Source: Pseudobdellovibrio sp. (GTDB lineage: Bacteria; Bdellovibrionota; Bdellovibrionia; Bdellovibrionales; Bdellovibrionaceae). From it: a stretch of 64,000 bases of DNA. Shown here one piece after another: positions 32,271 through 42,622 of the stretch (its first letter is position 1; each line of letters starts with the position of its first letter). Under the pieces are notes generated by a model. That model was not told the DNA's origin. It made no database searches and was given only the letters and a program-made list of their open reading frames with translations. The translations under genes were made by a program, and so were the position numbers. The stretch is taken from contig JAMPXC010000001.1 in NCBI GenBank assembly GCA_023701385.1, forward strand, positions 62,001 through 126,000, given 5' to 3'.

Positions 32271-34598
32271 TTACAATCCAAGCTCTACCCAAGTGATGCC
32301 ATCGCCACCTGTGTCTTGAGTTCCGGCTTTCCATTTTTTCACATAAACAGAGCGTGAAAGGTAGGTTCTGATCGCTTTTTTAAGTGATTCAGTACCATGG
32401 CCATGAACGATTTTAAGACGGTCTTCTTTCTGAACTGAAGCGCGGTCTAAAGCGATCTCCAATTCAGATAAAGCTGTGTCTACAGTTTTTCCTCTTAGAT
32501 CAACTGTTCTGTCTTCATCGTGAAATGAAACCTGAACGCTTGAATTTCTTTGCGCTAATTGGCTTGTTGGGTTTCCGAATTTATGAGCTGGTTTTAATTC
32601 TTGCCAGTGCAATTGCAAGCGGATTGATTGTGATAAAATCATCACTTCGCCTTTTGAGTTTGGTGACGATTGTACAATGCCATCTTGGTTTAATGACGGA
32701 ACAAATACTTTCGATCCTGGAGGAAACTTTTTGGCGAATTCATCAGCTGATTGCAGAGTGCCTGCTTGAACTGTTTGGTTTCCTTTTACGATTTCAGGAA
32801 GGTTGTATTTGATATCTTGTAATTCACGATGCTTGTTTAAAGTGGCTGCGGCTTTGGCTGATTGAATAGCATCTTCAACTTTTGCTGAAGCTTTTTTAAT
32901 TGTTTTTTCAAGCTCGTTTTCTTTTTGGCGTTCGAATTGTTGGATCTGGGCTTCAAGCGATAAACGTTTTTGCTCGACACCTTTTAATTCTTTTTTAAGT
33001 TTGTCTTGAAGGTTACCAATGTCTTTTTTAAGAGTTTCGATTTCTTCAAGCTGCGATAATTTCTTTTGCGCGAGTGGCGATAAGTTATCTGTTGCTTTAG
33101 CAATAATCTTTGGATCAACACCAACACGCTTAGCTGTAAGTAATGCTAATGAATCACCCGGAATTCCCGGTAAGAAATTGTACGTCGGTTTTCCAGAACG
33201 TGAATCATACTCTAAGCTTCCGTTGATCACGACGTCTTCTGGTTTCCAGCCAGTTTTAAGTGGACTTAAGTGAGACGTGATAATCGCGAAAACTTTATTA
33301 TCAGCGTAAGCTTCGATGAATGAACGGGCTAGGGCAGATCCTTCTTCTGGATCTGTTGATCCGCAGATTTCATCGACTAAGATTAAATTTTCTGAGCCTT
33401 TAAGTTTTAAAGCTTGATCTAAAGTTTTTAAGTGCGCGGCAAAAGTACTTAAGTCTTCGTCAACACTTTGTGAGTCACCAATGCCTGTGCAAATCTCTTT
33501 AAAGAACGGAAGGCTTGATGTGCGGTCAGCGCAAATCGGAAATCCACAACGCGCCATCTGCGCAGCTAAACCGATGGATTTAAGTAATACAGTTTTACCA
33601 CCGGCATTCGGGCCTGAAAGAATCAGGATCGATTTTTCTGGTGTAAGGCTTACGGTATTTGAAATCACCGGTCGACCCGTCATTTTTAAAAGCGGGTGGT
33701 ATAATTCACGAAGATCGACTTTGTCGTTTGTAAAACGGCAAGGTTTAGCGCCCAGCTGAATTGTTAATTGAGCTTTTGCTAATAAGATATCAGCTTGAAG
33801 CATTTCTTTTTCAGTTTTTTCAAAACCTACTTTTTGTGTGGTTAAGTAATTTGAAATTTCGACTAATAATCTTTCAATCTCTTCTTCGATTTCAACTTCG
33901 ATATGGCGAAGGCGGTTGTTTAACGGAATCACGGCTTCTGGTTCGATATACACCGTTTGTTTTGATTGCGAAGCCGCGTGAACCACACCTGGAACGAAGT
34001 GCTGCATTCCACCTTTAATCGGAATCACCCAGCGACCTTCACGAGTTGTCACAAACTTTTCTTGCAGCATGTGTTCGATCTGGTGATCTTTCACCATGCG
34101 ATCCATCTGTGATTGAATTTGACGTGCTAAAGAATCTTTTTCTTTTGATAAGCGGAATAATTTTTCTGAAGCATCCATGCGGATATCGCACGATGGAGTA
34201 ATTAAGTTATCAATCGCTGATAGCGGTTCTTCGGCCTGCATTAATTTATCATGTAAATCAATGGCCCAAGCATTGCCTTGTTCTTTTAAAGCCTCTTTAA
34301 GAGCAATCACTTCTAAACAGAAGTGGCGAATATCTTTGAGCTCAAGCGGTTTTAAAACTGCATTTTTACGAACGCGCACGATCCACGTGGCAAAAAGGTC
34401 TAAGCTTTCCATGTGCGGGCGCACACCGCCGGATAAAATTCCTGTGGCACATTCGATTTCGTAGAAACTTTTTTCTGCGGCATCGGCTGATGACAAAGGT
34501 TTAATTTCACCAATGATAGTTTTACCTTGGTCTGAAGTGGCAAAAGCCGCTGTTTTATCTAGAATTTCAGACCAATCAAGATTTTTGATAACGAGCAC
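32271..34598 (-). CDS. mutS2: MutS2 endonuclease/ATPase
   Basis: A MutS2 protein of 775 residues. It has the lever region, the ATPase with Walker A SGPNAGGKTVLLKSIG and the DSQSVDEDLSTFAAHL signature, a Walker B in NLILVDEICGSTDPEEG, a coiled coil (about residues 510-600) and a C-terminal Smr domain with VDLRGKTVDTAL and KIVHGHGTESLKK. MutS2 acts in suppressing recombination or in rescuing collided ribosomes. I favour GTG 34598 because AGAGGGGG lies just upstream; ATG 34613 would start before that site. It overlaps lnt by 23 bp. Confidence 0.95.
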   Translation of the reverse strand: MLVIKNLDWSEILDKTAAFATSDQGKTIIGEIKPLSSADAAEKSFYEIECATGILSGGVRPHMESLDLFATWIVRVRKNAVLKPLELKDIRHFCLEVIALKEALKEQGNAWAIDLHDKLMQAEEPLSAIDNLITPSCDIRMDASEKLFRLSKEKDSLARQIQSQMDRMVKDHQIEHMLQEKFVTTREGRWVIPIKGGMQHFVPGVVHAASQSKQTVYIEPEAVIPLNNRLRHIEVEIEEEIERLLVEISNYLTTQKVGFEKTEKEMLQADILLAKAQLTIQLGAKPCRFTNDKVDLRELYHPLLKMTGRPVISNTVSLTPEKSILILSGPNAGGKTVLLKSIGLAAQMARCGFPICADRTSSLPFFKEICTGIGDSQSVDEDLSTFAAHLKTLDQALKLKGSENLILVDEICGSTDPEEGSALARSFIEAYADNKVFAIITSHLSPLKTGWKPEDVVINGSLEYDSRSGKPTYNFLPGIPGDSLALLTAKRVGVDPKIIAKATDNLSPLAQKKLSQLEEIETLKKDIGNLQDKLKKELKGVEQKRLSLEAQIQQFERQKENELEKTIKKASAKVEDAIQSAKAAATLNKHRELQDIKYNLPEIVKGNQTVQAGTLQSADEFAKKFPPGSKVFVPSLNQDGIVQSSPNSKGEVMILSQSIRLQLHWQELKPAHKFGNPTSQLAQRNSSVQVSFHDEDRTVDLRGKTVDTALSELEIALDRASVQKEDRLKIVHGHGTESLKKAIRTYLSRSVYVKKWKAGTQDTGGDGITWVELGL

Positions 34599-36228
34599 GA
34601 CGCCCCCTCTCAAGAATAGCTAGCAATATGAGGACCCATAAAGCCCAGTCCCAGTAACCATATTTGCTGTAAAATGTAAGTGCTGGATTTTTTCTGTAAG
34701 GCACAGTGTAAGTGTGCGTCCATTTTTGATAAACCGGAGACTGTTCTAAAATAGCTCCGTTCGTTAAAATAATAGTGCTGATTCCTGTATTCGTTGCACG
34801 AATCAAGGGTCTGCGGTTTTCAATTCCGCGCGCTAACGTCATGATCATATGTTGGTACGGCTCGGCCCAGTCACCAAACCATGAATCATTGGTTACGTTA
34901 AAGAAAATTTCGGCACCGATGTTGGCAAGGCCGCGCGAAAATCCTGGGTTTAAAGATTCATAACAAATTTGTGGGCCTAACATTAAATCGCCAGAAGCCA
35001 CCGGTATAGCCTTTCTAACCGGGCCAGGGCCACGTTCGTAAACACCCACAAACGGAAACAGTTGATATAAAAACGGTACTTCTTTACCGAAAGGCATGTA
35101 TTCACCAAAAACTAAAAGATCAGTTTTATAATACGGCGCTTGAACTTCGCCCGAACCATTTAAGAAGAAAACTGAATTGCGGATAATCAAGTTACCCATA
35201 TGATCACGTTTGTAGGTGTCTTGCGAATAAGCTCCAGTGACTAAATTTTTATCCCAAGATTTTATACGGTTTAAAACAATCGTTTGGTTAGTTCTATTGT
35301 GATAGTCTTTATCTAAAGCAATCGGCAGAGCTGTTTCTGGCCAGATAATTAGATCTGTTTGATTGTTAATATGAGTTAATTCTTGTTCAGTGGCTTTAAA
35401 GTAAGAATCTAAAACATAAGGTACGTAATCGTAGCCTTTTTCTGATTGCAGTTTTTCTTCGTTAGAAATGTTAGCCTGAACTAAAGTTACTTTTACTTGC
35501 GATTCAGTTTGGCTGTAAGCTTCGTATTTTTGCTTTCCGGTAAACCATAATCCCAAAGTCATCACCAGGGTCGCGGCAAGAACGGTTAAGCTTTTAGTTT
35601 TTTGTGTTTTGTATTTTGAAAGGGCGTAATAAAGAACCGCTTGAAAAATAAAAATCAAAGCCGAAAGCCCCCAAAAGCCAATAGTATCAGCCCATTGAGC
35701 GAACGGTGATTTGATCCATAAAAACGTGTAGCCTAAATTCCACTCAAAAATACTTGGCCAAGCACGCTCAAAAAGAATGTGAACTAAAGCCAAAGCAAAA
35801 ATAAAAGCCGATGGTTTTAGTGAAAATTTGCGTTTTAGGTAAGTGGCCGCGACCAATGAAAAAGGAATATACAAGTGAATGAAGGCCGCAAACAGAATAA
35901 CCGCTGCAAGGCTTAAAGGCACATTTAAATGGCCGAACTCACGGGCAGTGAAGTAGATCCAGTTAAAGCCTAAAAGGGTTAATGTGAATTGGGTAATCCA
36001 CCCTAAAAAGAAAATAAATTTATAGGATTTACTCTCTGACGCCTTTGAAACGGCCCACCAAAGCGGAAGATAACAGAAGGCAATAGCCCACGGTGGGTAG
36101 GGAATGTAAGAAGTTCCAACCAGAACACCACTGACAAGTGCTAAAAAGCTTAAAAAATAAATGCTTGGATTTTTACAATTCCGCTTGAAAAGTTCAGTAA
36201 CTTTGGCCATCCTTATTACAGGTAGCAT
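34576..36228 (-). CDS. lnt: Apolipoprotein N-acyltransferase
   Basis: A 550-residue Lnt, which adds the third acyl chain to lipoproteins in the inner membrane. The first 230 residues contain about seven helices. The nitrilase domain has the catalytic Glu in IIWPETALPIAL, Lys in QAPYYKTDLLVFGEYMPFG, and Cys in GPQICYESLNPG. A last helix lies at the C-terminus (YWDWALWVLILLAIL). Its presence fits the many lipoproteins in this window. The start is ATG 36228, or ATG 36210 closer to the first helix; the divergent zinc-ribbon gene starts on the very next base. Confidence 0.95.
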   Translation of the reverse strand: MLPVIRMAKVTELFKRNCKNPSIYFLSFLALVSGVLVGTSYIPYPPWAIAFCYLPLWWAVSKASESKSYKFIFFLGWITQFTLTLLGFNWIYFTAREFGHLNVPLSLAAVILFAAFIHLYIPFSLVAATYLKRKFSLKPSAFIFALALVHILFERAWPSIFEWNLGYTFLWIKSPFAQWADTIGFWGLSALIFIFQAVLYYALSKYKTQKTKSLTVLAATLVMTLGLWFTGKQKYEAYSQTESQVKVTLVQANISNEEKLQSEKGYDYVPYVLDSYFKATEQELTHINNQTDLIIWPETALPIALDKDYHNRTNQTIVLNRIKSWDKNLVTGAYSQDTYKRDHMGNLIIRNSVFFLNGSGEVQAPYYKTDLLVFGEYMPFGKEVPFLYQLFPFVGVYERGPGPVRKAIPVASGDLMLGPQICYESLNPGFSRGLANIGAEIFFNVTNDSWFGDWAEPYQHMIMTLARGIENRRPLIRATNTGISTIILTNGAILEQSPVYQKWTHTYTVPYRKNPALTFYSKYGYWDWALWVLILLAILERGRRARYQKS

Positions 36229-36993
36229 ATGAATGTAGAATTAGCAGCCGAAATTCGATTCCGTTGTCCACACTGTCAAAAGTTATTTTGTACAGATCAG
36301 ACAGCATTTGAGGGGTTAGCAGCCGATAAAAACGGGCAGCCTCAAGGCGCTGATTTTCAATGCACCGATTGCCAAAAAGACTTCGTTTTAACTAAACAAA
36401 CGTTAAGCTCTGGTTTGTACGAGACGCAAGAGTTACGTAAGCCGCAATTTTCAAACTGCCCGAAGTGTTCAACGTTAAAACCGTTAGGCCAAGACGAGTG
36501 CCCTCATTGCGGAGTTTTAGAGTCTAAATTCACAGAACTGCAAAAAGTTGAAAACCCAAGATTATTTGAATTAAACCGTGCTTGGGAAAAGATCTTAAAA
36601 GATATCACTGTAGATGCTTCGCACCAGGTGTTCTTAGATCAGGCGCAGAAGCAGTCGGCTTTAAACTTTGCGGCTCAAAAGTACACTGATCTTAAAAAAG
36701 TAATGGGTGAAGATCCATTAATTGAAAAATACCTTAAACAAATCGAATACCGCTTAGAAGCTCATGTGCAATCACAATTATTGAAATCACGTGGCGAAGA
36801 AGCTGAAGGGCAGAAGTCACTTTTAGCCAGCGGTCGTTTATTTATCTTTGTAGCTTTATTTGGAACTTTTATTTTGATCTTAAATAAAATTAAACCGATG
36901 TTTCCGAACTTAACAGGCTTAGTTGTGGCTATCACGGTTCTGTCTTATGGACTGTGGTTCATTACTCGTCCCACAGCCTCTAAAAACAAATAA
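36229..36993 (+). CDS. Zinc-ribbon membrane protein
   Basis: A 254-residue protein with two zinc ribbons: CPHCQKLFC with CTDC (residues about 13-50), as in the MJ0042-type domain, and CPKC with CPHC (about 83-100). The C-terminus has two membrane helices (about 202-222 and 228-246). It resembles predicted zinc-ribbon proteins common in Deltaproteobacteria-like genomes; function unknown. AGG lies 6 nt before the ATG. It is exactly head-to-head with lnt (CATATG) and its stop abuts the stop of the converging S8 protease. Confidence 0.8.
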   Translation: MNVELAAEIRFRCPHCQKLFCTDQTAFEGLAADKNGQPQGADFQCTDCQKDFVLTKQTLSSGLYETQELRKPQFSNCPKCSTLKPLGQDECPHCGVLESKFTELQKVENPRLFELNRAWEKILKDITVDASHQVFLDQAQKQSALNFAAQKYTDLKKVMGEDPLIEKYLKQIEYRLEAHVQSQLLKSRGEEAEGQKSLLASGRLFIFVALFGTFILILNKIKPMFPNLTGLVVAITVLSYGLWFITRPTASKNK

Positions 36994-38406
36994 TTAATTT
37001 GGTTCGTCTGAAGTTTTTGTACCTAAACGCTCAGGTAGTTTGTTCGCTGGCTTTTTATCTTTTTTACCCATAACGCGTAAAAGATCTTGGCCAAATCCTG
37101 CGATTTGATCAACTTGTTTTCTGTTACCTACGTTAGGGTCGTTGCCTTGAGCTGCATTACCCGAAGAAAATAAGCTTCTATCCATAGTATCTAAGAATTT
37201 AATTCCAGAAATACCAGTCGTTTTCTCTAAGATCGTAAGCGATTTGAATAAGTTTAGCTGGCGAGCTGTGCGTGTTTTATTCGCTAAGCTTTGTGAAGAA
37301 TCACCCGTAGCTAAGATAAACTTTTTAACTTCTTCAGAGTTATTATAAAGATCTTTATCAGCCATAACTAAAACCGCAGCACCTGTTACGAAAGCTGTGG
37401 CTTGCGATGTTCCGGTCATTAAACCGTAAGAGCTGTTTGGTAAACATGAAAGAATCGTTTGGCCAGGGGCTGCGATATCTACAGTTTCAGTTCCATAATT
37501 TGACGATGATAAAACTTCTGTTGTTGGATCAATCGCTGTTACAGAAATAATATTTTTTAATTTGTAATCAGCCGGGTAGTAGTGATGTTCATCTGAGTTT
37601 GAACGTTCGTTACCTGCAGCAGCTACGAATAAAATATTCTTAGCTTCGGCCGCAGCCACAGCATCATGTTCTTCTTGAGAAAATTCGGTACCACCACCAG
37701 AGTAGTTGATGATGTGCGCGCCCATTTTTACCGCGTATTGAATCGACTGAATTGTATTTTTTAAGTTATCAGTGTTTGGAACTTTCGGGTCATAATATTT
37801 TAGAATCATAAGGCTAACTTCGGGAGCAATACCGCTGATGCCTTTTTTATTTCCCGCTTCAGCGCCGATGATACCGGCGATGTGAGTTCCGTGACCGTGG
37901 TTATCGTCTAACTTGTTATTTTGAGAGACGAAGTTCCAACCGTAAACGTCATCGGTAAAACCGTTACCGTCATCATCAACACCGTTGGTGGCTTTGTTTC
38001 TACCTTTGGCATCTTTTCCAGTTTCACCTGGATTTTGCCATAGGTTATTTTTTAAATCTTCGTGGTTAATATCAATGCCCGTGTCGATCACGGCAACGAT
38101 CACTTTTTTGCTACCTTTAGTGATAGACCAGGCACGAGCCGCATCAGATTTTTTTAAACCCCAAGCTTGTTTGATAGCAGGGTCGTTGAATAGCGCTGAT
38201 GGTTCGTTGGGAACTTGCGTTGATGAGTCAACGACAGTGCCAAGCTCTAATGTTCTGTTATCAACTTTTTTTGTTTTTGATTTTTGTGATTGCGCCATGC
38301 GCTCAGCACTTGCTGGTTCTCTTTGTTTCCAAAAATAATATCCGCCCAGCGAAAAGCAGAAGAAGACAAAAGTACCAATAACAGCATTAAAGAATTTATT
38401 ATTCAT
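36994..38406 (-). CDS. S8 subtilisin-like serine protease
   Basis: A 470-residue exported subtilase. The catalytic triad is intact: Asp in VAVIDTGIDINHED, His in DNHGHGTHIAGIIG, and Ser in GLMTGTSQATAFVTGAA, with the oxyanion Asn in FVAAAGNERS. An N-terminal helix (residues 9-27) acts as signal or membrane anchor, and a short region before the domain could be a propeptide. The tail after residue 390 is charged and unassigned. Secreted subtilases are abundant in predatory bacteria. It has no Shine-Dalgarno; a GCCGATAA -10 ends 7 nt before the ATG. Confidence 0.93.
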   Translation of the reverse strand: MNNKFFNAVIGTFVFFCFSLGGYYFWKQREPASAERMAQSQKSKTKKVDNRTLELGTVVDSSTQVPNEPSALFNDPAIKQAWGLKKSDAARAWSITKGSKKVIVAVIDTGIDINHEDLKNNLWQNPGETGKDAKGRNKATNGVDDDGNGFTDDVYGWNFVSQNNKLDDNHGHGTHIAGIIGAEAGNKKGISGIAPEVSLMILKYYDPKVPNTDNLKNTIQSIQYAVKMGAHIINYSGGGTEFSQEEHDAVAAAEAKNILFVAAAGNERSNSDEHHYYPADYKLKNIISVTAIDPTTEVLSSSNYGTETVDIAAPGQTILSCLPNSSYGLMTGTSQATAFVTGAAVLVMADKDLYNNSEEVKKFILATGDSSQSLANKTRTARQLNLFKSLTILEKTTGISGIKFLDTMDRSLFSSGNAAQGNDPNVGNRKQVDQIAGFGQDLLRVMGKKDKKPANKLPERLGTKTSDEPN

Positions 38407-38413
38407 AATGTGT

Positions 38414-38442
38414 TTATCGGCACTTAAGATACGAAATCTTAA
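38414..38442 (-). promoter_or_regulatory. Sigma-28-like -10 and dyad upstream of the S8 protease
   Basis: On the minus strand GCCGATAA (38414-38421) is the exact FliA -10 consensus, with TAAG about 16 nt upstream instead of TAAA. The spacer contains a palindrome TTAAGAT-ACGAA-ATCTTAA (38424-38442). FliA-type promoters drive motile attack-phase genes in Bdellovibrio, so this would fit expression in that phase. Confidence 0.4.
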
Positions 38443-38469
38443 CGAGATTTGCGTTTCAGAATGATACTC

Positions 38470-40338
38470 TTACTTCTGAGCGCCAACCCCAGCTGGTACA
38501 AAGGCTGGAGCGTTAGTCATTGGCTCTGTAGCCTTGATAAACTTCTCAGGAAAGTCGGTTTCTTTACTTGGAGATTCTAAACGGTCGTAAAAAAGATGGT
38601 TGCGGGCAATAATTTTTACGTAAAGTTTAGTTTCGTCGTAAGGAATTTCTTCGACAAAATCAACAATATCAAATTTAGGGCGGAATCGTTGTTTTAGCCA
38701 GCGGGCTACGGCATTTGGTCCAGCATTGTACGCTGCTGCAACTAAAGCGTACTGATCTTTTTGTTTTTTAACCTGGTCGGATAACTCGTAGCTGCCAAGT
38801 TTAATGTTGATCTGTGGGTTATAAAGATCTTCTGGTTTTTTGTAAGCCACTTTGTATTTGCGGGCCAATGATTTCGCCAGTGGTGGAATCACTTGCATTA
38901 AACCAAGCGCATTAGCGCCGCTGCGAGAATTGATATTAAACGCAGACTCTTGGCGCATGATTGAGAAAATCAAACTTGGAGGAAGACCTGTTGTTGAGGA
39001 CATTTCTTTAACTTCGGTTTCCCAAAGGCGCGGAAAAAGTAATTCAGCATTTTTGACCATAATATCTTGTTTTTGTTCCATTGGAAGTTTTGCAAAAGCA
39101 ATAAATAACGGCAAGAAACGTTGGCCACGTTCAGCTAACTCTAAACCTAGAACCGTCATTTGTTCTGGCTTGTCCGTTAAAGCTTGAGCTGCGCGTTCAG
39201 CTAGATCAACTTCTTCATGTTTTAGTAAAGCATTGAATAAATCTTTTTGCTTGGGTTCTAAGAATGAAAGAGAACTGTCGAATTTAAATTTATCCGTCGT
39301 TTTTAAAGCGTTAAACGGCGGAATTTTAATTTGTAGGGCATCGTAAGCTAATAATGAATAGTAACTGTAGAAATCTTCTTTAGTCATCGCTGTCCAGATT
39401 TCTTTAGCCTGATCTTTTTTATCAAGACGGGCTAAGCAGCGGGCTAAGAAAAAGTTTGAACGTGATTTTTCAGCGGGATCTAAAGTTTCAGTGGCTAAGG
39501 CTTTAAAGGCTTCAGCGGCTAAATTGTAATCTTCAGATTTATAAAGTACCCACGCTTTTGTCCAAAGCATTTTTTCTCTGGTTAAGACTGGATTTTTCGA
39601 AGGGCCTTTTTTTAGTTCTTCTAAAATATTTTCGTAATAAGCTAAGGCTTCTGTAAATTTACCTTCATCTTCTTTGACTTTACCTAGAAGATAAGAAATT
39701 TCAGTTAAATTCTGCTCTTGAGATTTTAAAGCTTTAACCGTAGCTGATAACAATTTATCGGCTTTATCAAATTCATTTTCAGAGTATAAATGACGTCCCA
39801 CTTGAACAGAGGCTTCAAGATATAATTCTTGGTGTTTTGTGTTTTTAGGATCTTTTTTGTACGTTTTTAAAGCTAAAACGTGCCAGTCTTTAAGAGTTTT
39901 GATCGCATCATTTCTTTTGTTGTTAGAGCGAAATTTTTGACGAAGCTGCTTCATTAAACCCATTTTTTCAACAGGCTTTTTCTCTTTATTGATTTGTTTT
40001 CTTAACTCATTAATCGAAGCATTTTCTAATTGAGCCACTTCAGTCGTTGTTGAAACCGGAGTTGTTGGAAGAATTAAGATATTTGCTTCAGCGATTTCTT
40101 GTAAGTATAACTTACGTTCAAAATCAGATAACGATTTCATGTCGAAATTAAAACCAGGACATTTTTTAATCCCACGAATACCGGCTAGTGAACTTAAGGC
40201 AAAGTCTTTATCTTTGGCTGATTTATCTAACTGTTCGCACGACATTTCTTTAAGCTTTGTAAAACCAAAAAGCTGTGCATGACTGTAGCCGAACATAAAA
40301 GGGATTAATAAACAGGTTTTTCTTAGTGTTGCAATCAT
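38470..40338 (-). CDS. Lytic murein transglycosylase with helical repeats (Slt type)
   Basis: A 622-residue periplasmic lytic transglycosylase. A signal peptide (FMFGYSHA, residue about 21) is followed by a long helical/TPR-like superhelix (residues about 120-430, such as YYSLLAYDALQI), as in Slt70. The SLT domain has the catalytic Glu in FSIMRQESAFN, then GANALGLMQVIPPLA and YALVAAAYNAGPNAVARWL. It cleaves peptidoglycan between MurNAc and GlcNAc with anhydro-sugar formation. It is 9 bp downstream of clpA in the same direction. It could work in turnover or in prey wall remodelling. Confidence 0.93.
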   Translation of the reverse strand: MIATLRKTCLLIPFMFGYSHAQLFGFTKLKEMSCEQLDKSAKDKDFALSSLAGIRGIKKCPGFNFDMKSLSDFERKLYLQEIAEANILILPTTPVSTTTEVAQLENASINELRKQINKEKKPVEKMGLMKQLRQKFRSNNKRNDAIKTLKDWHVLALKTYKKDPKNTKHQELYLEASVQVGRHLYSENEFDKADKLLSATVKALKSQEQNLTEISYLLGKVKEDEGKFTEALAYYENILEELKKGPSKNPVLTREKMLWTKAWVLYKSEDYNLAAEAFKALATETLDPAEKSRSNFFLARCLARLDKKDQAKEIWTAMTKEDFYSYYSLLAYDALQIKIPPFNALKTTDKFKFDSSLSFLEPKQKDLFNALLKHEEVDLAERAAQALTDKPEQMTVLGLELAERGQRFLPLFIAFAKLPMEQKQDIMVKNAELLFPRLWETEVKEMSSTTGLPPSLIFSIMRQESAFNINSRSGANALGLMQVIPPLAKSLARKYKVAYKKPEDLYNPQINIKLGSYELSDQVKKQKDQYALVAAAYNAGPNAVARWLKQRFRPKFDIVDFVEEIPYDETKLYVKIIARNHLFYDRLESPSKETDFPEKFIKATEPMTNAPAFVPAGVGAQK

Positions 40339-40347
40339 GGGGCCATC

Positions 40348-42612
40348 CTAGCTGTAGTGAAACTCTAACATTTTGTTAGCTGGCGAATATGAGACGTGAA
40401 TCTTTCCGCCGTTTTTTAATTTTCCAAATAATAATTCATCAATGATTCTTGATTTAACAAGTTCGTCGATTTTTCTATGAAGCGGGCGGGCACCGTAAAC
40501 CGGATCATAACCGCGTTCGGCGATATGAGTGACAACGGCTTCGTCATAGATAAAATCAACCTTCTTCGCAGCTAAAGTGTGCTTTAGTTCAGTTAAAAAT
40601 TTGTCGACGATATTTTTAACTAAATCTAAAGTTAAGCCGTTGAAGTAAATCACTTTATCTAAACGGTTAATAAATTCAGGCGCAAAAGTTTTTTTAATGG
40701 CTTCAGAGCTGACTGATCCTGGGTTGGTTGTGCCTAGGCCAATATTTCCACGGGCTACATCGGCAGCCCCTGCGTTTGAAGTCATAACTAAAATACAGTT
40801 TTTAAAATCAACAGTGCGGCCGTTGCCATCTGTTAAGCGGCCTCCATCCATAATTTGCAATAAAATATTATAAATATCTGAATGCGCTTTTTCGATCTCA
40901 TCTAAAAGAATTAGTGAATACGGACTTTTTGAAACAGCTTCAGTGAGCTGACCGCCTTGTTCAAAACCCACGTATCCTGGAGGAGCACCCACTAAACGTG
41001 AGATTGAGTGTTTTTCCATGTATTCACTCATATCAAAACGTTGGTAGTTCACACCTAAAATGCGGGCGAGCTGTTTACAAACTTCGGTTTTACCAACACC
41101 AGTAGGGCCGGCAAAAAGAAACGAACCCCATGGTTTTTCTTTATTTTCTAAACCACTGCGCGCAAATTTAATCGCTTGAGTTAACGCTGTGATTGCATCG
41201 TCTTGGCCAAAGATTAAAGATTTTAATTTAATATCTAGATCTTTAAGCAGGCTTAAATCATCTGAAGAAAGCTGAGTTGTTGGAACGCCAGAGATTTTCG
41301 AGATAATTACGGCCACATCTTCGGTATCAACAGTTTTTTGCTTTTTAAGTTTTGTTGTTGAACCTACTTCATCCATGATGTCGATGGCTTTATCCGGAAG
41401 TTTGGCAGACGTTAAATATTTAACTGAAAGCTCAACGCAAGCACGGATGGCCGCCGGGGTGTAAGTCACATCGTGGAATTTTTCGTACTGTGGTTTTAAT
41501 GATTCTAGAATTTGAACTGTGTCTTCAATAGATGGCTCTTTGATGTCAATTCTTTGAAATCTGCGGTTTAAGCCACGATCTTTTTCAAAGTGCTGGCGGT
41601 ACTCCTGAAAGGTAGTCGCGCCAATGCAAGAAATCTCACCTTTAGATAGAGCGGGTTTAAGTAAGTTCGCCGCATCCATTGAAGAGCCTGAAGTTGAGCC
41701 GGCTCCTACGATATTATGAATTTCATCGATAAAAAGAATAATATTCGGGTCGGCTTTAGCTTCTTTTAAAATATTTTTTAAACGACCTTCAAAGTCACCA
41801 CGGTATTTAGCGCCAGCTAAAAGTGAACCCACATCAACCGAGTAAATAGTTTTATTTTGTAAAAAGTCAGGAACTTGGCCTTGGTTAATTTTTTCAGCCA
41901 AACCTTCAACGATAGCCGTTTTACCAACACCGCTATCACCAATGATTAACGGATTGTTTTTTTGTCGGCGTCCTAAAGTTTGAATCATTTTTTCAATGAT
42001 ATCTTCACGACCTACTAAAGGATCTTTTTTGCCACTGCGGGCGTAGTCATTTAAATTAATGGCAAAATCTTCTAGGGCCGTTGCTTTTTTGTCTGCAGCA
42101 GCACCTGTACGAGAGTCGTTTTCATCAGCTGTTGATTCTGTACCAGACCGTGAGCTGGCTGATAATTCATGGCTTACAACTGAAATCACATCAAATTGCG
42201 TAAGTCCCATTTTTTGTAAGACATAACTGGCTTTAGATTTTTTCTCATCGAATAAAGCAATAAAAACTGAAAGTTCGTTAATTTCAGAACGTCCGGCATT
42301 TTGCATTTGTAAAGCGGCACGCTCAAAAGCGCGATGCACAGAAACGGTAAGTTGCGCTTTCCATTCTGAAGGATCACCTTCAGCGAAAGTTTTTTTCTGT
42401 TCTTCAGTGAGTGTGTCGTTTTTATTAATGTACGTTTGTAATTCTTTTTTGATCTCGGCCACATTGACATTGAGTTTTTCACAAACTTCAACAACTTGCG
42501 GAGCTTCAAGAAGGCAGTAAGCAAAATGTTCAAGCGTTACGAATTCGTGCGATTTTTTCGTCGCTAGATCGATGGCTTTACCTAATCTTTTATCAAGTTC
42601 TTTTGAAATCAT
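40348..42612 (-). CDS. clpA: ATP-dependent Clp protease ATPase subunit ClpA
   Basis: A 754-residue ClpA. The N-domain has [25 protein letters not shown]. The first AAA+ module has Walker [18 protein letters not shown] and Walker [16 protein letters not shown]; the second has [16 protein letters not shown] and [16 protein letters not shown]. The linker lacks the long ClpB middle domain, and clpS is directly upstream (10 bp), as is usual for ClpA. With ClpP it unfolds and degrades proteins, including N-end-rule substrates. ClpP is not in this window. Confidence 0.96.
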   Translation of the reverse strand: MISKELDKRLGKAIDLATKKSHEFVTLEHFAYCLLEAPQVVEVCEKLNVNVAEIKKELQTYINKNDTLTEEQKKTFAEGDPSEWKAQLTVSVHRAFERAALQMQNAGRSEINELSVFIALFDEKKSKASYVLQKMGLTQFDVISVVSHELSASSRSGTESTADENDSRTGAAADKKATALEDFAINLNDYARSGKKDPLVGREDIIEKMIQTLGRRQKNNPLIIGDSGVGKTAIVEGLAEKINQGQVPDFLQNKTIYSVDVGSLLAGAKYRGDFEGRLKNILKEAKADPNIILFIDEIHNIVGAGSTSGSSMDAANLLKPALSKGEISCIGATTFQEYRQHFEKDRGLNRRFQRIDIKEPSIEDTVQILESLKPQYEKFHDVTYTPAAIRACVELSVKYLTSAKLPDKAIDIMDEVGSTTKLKKQKTVDTEDVAVIISKISGVPTTQLSSDDLSLLKDLDIKLKSLIFGQDDAITALTQAIKFARSGLENKEKPWGSFLFAGPTGVGKTEVCKQLARILGVNYQRFDMSEYMEKHSISRLVGAPPGYVGFEQGGQLTEAVSKSPYSLILLDEIEKAHSDIYNILLQIMDGGRLTDGNGRTVDFKNCILVMTSNAGAADVARGNIGLGTTNPGSVSSEAIKKTFAPEFINRLDKVIYFNGLTLDLVKNIVDKFLTELKHTLAAKKVDFIYDEAVVTHIAERGYDPVYGARPLHRKIDELVKSRIIDELLFGKLKNGGKIHVSYSPANKMLEFHYS

Positions 42613-42622
42613 ACGCAGTTCC

